The notes under the pieces are model-generated. The model saw only the letters and a list, made by a program, of their open reading frames with translations. It was not told where the DNA came from and did not search any database. A stretch of 16,314 nt of DNA from Atopobiaceae bacterium (GTDB lineage: Bacteria > Actinomycetota > Coriobacteriia > Coriobacteriales > Atopobiaceae), in contig JAFUBJ010000096.1 in the NCBI GenBank assembly GCA_017460265.1, forward strand, positions 1 to 16,314, written 5' to 3'. Below are positions 14,207-16,314 of this stretch, one piece after another. Position numbers and translations under genes: made by a program. Each line of letters opens with the position of its first letter. Within the stretch, counting starts at the first letter, position 1.

Positions 14207-15247
14207 CTATCCAATATGGTAGAGCGAACGGGCGGTACCGCCCAAGACGAGGTCTTCGTCTTGCTCCGAAAGGCCAAGCTCCTTCACGAACGCAGGGCCG
14301 TCGAGCAGCCACTCGCGACGCACTGGGTAGCTCGTGCCAAAGATCACATGGTCAGCGCCCAGCACCTCGATAGCACACTTGAGCTGCGCCGCGCCCCACG
14401 GCTGGGCGTGGCTCATCTCAAAGAAGATGTGGTCGTGCAGGCGCTGAGCAAGCTCGCCGTTGTCTGTCTGGAAGCGCTGGACGGCATCGGCACGCTTGGA
14501 CGGCTTGGGCAGGAGCATCTCGGAGACGGCAAAGAAGCCGCCACCCAACATGGAGTGCACCATCTTGATGTTGGGATAGCGCACGAAGAAGTCACTGAAG
14601 AGCTCGCGACCCACCGCCGTCACCTGGTCCTGGCAGCGCCCATAGCTGCGGCGCAGGTTGTTGTACGCCACGATGGACGAGCAATCCACCGGCACGGGAA
14701 CGTGGTGCACGTAGACGGTTGCGTGGTGGGCGTTCAGGCTCTCAAAGAGCGGGGCGAAGGCCTCGTCGTCCAAATACTTGTTGCCGTAGTGGCTGCAAAG
14801 CTGCACGCCGGCAAAGCCCAGCTCACCCATGCAGCGGTCGATTTCCGCAGCACACTCGGACGTGAAATCAAGCGCAGGAATCACGGCCAGCGGCACCATG
14901 CGGCCGTTTGAGCGACGCGCGTAGTCAGCCATGCCATCGTTGAAGAAACGGCAGGTCTCAAGGCTCATCCACTCGTTGGCACCAGGAACCTTCAGCACGG
15001 CCACGTCCACGCCGGCCTCGTCCATATCGGCCAGCATGTGCTCCAACACGTAGTCACCCTGCGCATAGTTGAGCGCCTCGTAGCCCGCGGGCTTCTCCAC
15101 AATGACCTGACGCACGCCGTCGGCGTCCTTCAGATACACCTTGGTGTTCTCGTCCTGCGGAGCCTCAGAGACAAACCGCTGCAGCACCTCCTCGCTCGTG
15201 AAGAGGTCTTCGGGCACCCAGTACATGTTTGCATCAATAGTCATCAT
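14207..15247 (-). CDS. Amidohydrolase-2 family protein with altered metal site
   Basis: This 346-residue cytoplasmic TIM-barrel protein belongs to the amidohydrolase-2 family (ACMSD/resorcylate decarboxylase-like). The fold is recognisable from TIDANMYWVP at the start, the DMDEAGVDVAVLKVPG strand, MVPLAVIPALD, GFAGVQLCSHYG, VYVHHVPVP, IKMVHSMLGGGFF and VIFGTSYP. Normally the first motif is DxHxH and the last GxDYP. Here they read D5-A-N7-M-Y9 and G304-T-S306-Y-P, so three metal ligands are missing, while His181/182 and His231 remain. AGGAGG lies four bases before the ATG at 15247 and seven before a second ATG at 15244, so either may be used. It is the first gene of an operon behind the LysR gene. 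Confidence 0.8.
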   Translation of the reverse strand: MMTIDANMYWVPEDLFTSEEVLQRFVSEAPQDENTKVYLKDADGVRQVIVEKPAGYEALNYAQGDYVLEHMLADMDEAGVDVAVLKVPGANEWMSLETCRFFNDGMADYARRSNGRMVPLAVIPALDFTSECAAEIDRCMGELGFAGVQLCSHYGNKYLDDEAFAPLFESLNAHHATVYVHHVPVPVDCSSIVAYNNLRRSYGRCQDQVTAVGRELFSDFFVRYPNIKMVHSMLGGGFFAVSEMLLPKPSKRADAVQRFQTDNGELAQRLHDHIFFEMSHAQPWGAAQLKCAIEVLGADHVIFGTSYPVRREWLLDGPAFVKELGLSEQDEDLVLGGTARSLYHIG

Positions 15248-15279
15248 TTGCCTCCTATGGCACGCGTGGTATTGATGTC

Positions 15280-15308
15280 ATCGTACGGGGTTACTGCGTC
15301 CCCAGCAA
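15280..15308 (-). promoter_or_regulatory. Putative promoter of the amidohydrolase/ceramidase-like operon
   Basis: On the minus strand there is a TTGCTG -35 (15308-15303) and a TACGAT -10 (15285-15280) separated by 17 bp. Both are weak, as is usual for activator-dependent promoters. The LysR-type regulator encoded just upstream is the obvious candidate activator. The leader would be about 25 nt. Confidence 0.42.
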
Positions 15309-15364
15309 TTCTGCGTGATCTCGGGTTTCTTCCGGTTCTGCACCATTGAGTTCGTGAGCGACCG

Positions 15365-16270
15365 CTATGCCTCATGTTTGGCAAGCGGCACGTAGGCGAG
15401 GAACTCGAGCGCCTCGGGGCTTGGCTCGCGATCACGTAGGCGATACAGCCTGATCTTTGTCGTGATGGGTTGTTCGAGGTCAACGATGGAGACGGCTGAG
15501 CGTGTCAGGTACGCCGCGGGGGTGCGCATCAGCAAGGAGACTCCCATTCCACGAGCCACAAGGTCGATGATGTTCTCTGCGCGCGTACCGCGGTAACGTA
15601 CCTCCGGCACAAAACCCTCGACGGCACAGGCGTCGGTGATGAGTGCATTCATGACGGTGCCCTTGGGAAGCAGCAGGAAGTCTTCGTTGGCCAGCTCGGC
15701 CAAGCTGATACTGGGACGCATGGCCAACGGATGCCCGGCGGGCAAGACCGCCGCCAGGCAATCTTCGGCATACTCTGACGTCGCAAACTCCGCATCATCG
15801 CCGTCGTGGGCAACGTCTCCATCCCAGTCGCGAATAAAGGCGAGGTCAAGCGTGCGGTTTCGCAGCATGTCTTTGAGGTGGTCGGCATCTCCTTCCGTAA
15901 TGCGCAAGCGCACATTGACGTGCTCGCTCTCAAACTGGTGAAGAAGCCCCGTGATGCCGTAGGGAACCATGACAGGGATCGACCCGATATCGAGGATGCG
16001 GCGCTCGTTGTCACTTGCGTAGGAGAGGGCTGTCTCGGCGTCATGGGCCGTGGCGGCGAGCTTGCGCGCAAACGGGAGAAACACCCGACCGTGCTCTGTG
16101 AGCTGCACGCGGCGGGTGGTGCGGTTGAAGAGCTCCACTCCAAGTTCTTTCTCGAGCGCCTTGATGTGTTTTGAGAGCGACGACTGAGAAATAAAGAGCT
16201 GGTCAGCGGCCTGCAGATAATTGCAGGTCTGGGCAAGGACCACAAACTCGCGGCAACGCTGGGTATCCAT
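15365..16270 (-). CDS. LysR-type transcriptional regulator
   Basis: This 301-residue protein has a LysR winged helix-turn-helix at residues 1-60 (MDTQRCREFVVLAQTCNYLQ then AADQLFISQSSLSKHIKALE, ending ELFNRTTRRVQLTEHGRVFL). A linker helix and the periplasmic-binding-like effector domain follow (from about residue 90, LDIGSIPVMVPYG, to the end). The start at 16270 gives the normal LysR N-terminus and has GAGGAG close upstream. Two ATGs further upstream (16300, 16309) would add an acidic tail and are less likely. Unlike most LysR genes it points in the same direction as its probable target operon, 117 bp away. Confidence 0.92.
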   Translation of the reverse strand: MDTQRCREFVVLAQTCNYLQAADQLFISQSSLSKHIKALEKELGVELFNRTTRRVQLTEHGRVFLPFARKLAATAHDAETALSYASDNERRILDIGSIPVMVPYGITGLLHQFESEHVNVRLRITEGDADHLKDMLRNRTLDLAFIRDWDGDVAHDGDDAEFATSEYAEDCLAAVLPAGHPLAMRPSISLAELANEDFLLLPKGTVMNALITDACAVEGFVPEVRYRGTRAENIIDLVARGMGVSLLMRTPAAYLTRSAVSIVDLEQPITTKIRLYRLRDREPSPEALEFLAYVPLAKHEA

Positions 16271-16314
16271 GGGGCTCCTCTCCTCTTCCTGTTCATTCAT
16301 TATCAGCATAAATG

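Overview
The window looks like chromosomal DNA of a high-GC anaerobic actinobacterium. A member of the Coriobacteriia (Olsenella/Atopobium/Collinsella-like) is my best guess. This rests on inference from overall GC content, short 5' leaders with strong AGGAGG-type ribosome sites, a class II aldolase, a beta-glucoside-type PTS and an integrase fragment of a type common in that class. No single marker gene fixes the genus.

Layout, left to right. (1) 1-313 has no gene except a likely promoter for fba (class II fructose-bisphosphate aldolase, + strand, 314-1186). Behind fba sit two strong terminators separated by a 54-bp second copy of the fba 3' end, which looks like a scar of recombination or of a collapsed duplication. 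(2) 1519-4458 on the minus strand is a thiamine-precursor uptake operon, read in the order thiamine-binding (YkoF/MTH1187-like) protein, permease, binding lipoprotein, ATPase. A good sigma-70-type promoter (4625-4652), a textbook TPP riboswitch (about 4530-4616) and an intrinsic terminator control it. (3) 4660-6335 is a small mobile-DNA patch: repeated GTCCAC boxes, the first ~100 codons of a tyrosine integrase, and an IS1595-like insertion sequence that cuts it off. No rest of the integrase and no target duplication are seen, so flanking DNA was probably deleted. (4) 6408-8807 on the minus strand is the housekeeping pair glmU-prs (UDP-GlcNAc and PRPP synthesis). (5) 8808-9107 is intergenic, with the glmU promoter, two tandem 35-bp hairpin-forming repeats and a terminator.

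(6) 9108-16270, all on the minus strand, is an accessory metabolic locus. It is transcribed in the order LysR-type regulator, amidohydrolase-2 family protein, two adjacent neutral-ceramidase-like proteins, then (after a terminator and a new promoter) a beta-glucoside-family PTS IIBC permease and an alpha/beta hydrolase. The amidohydrolase has lost three of the five usual metal ligands. The upstream ceramidase-like protein has lost ligand residues that its downstream neighbour keeps. The locus therefore pairs apparently active hydrolases with apparently remodelled ones. It is the most likely place in the window for undescribed biochemistry, perhaps uptake and breakdown of a glycosylated or acylated small molecule; the substrate cannot be read from the sequence.
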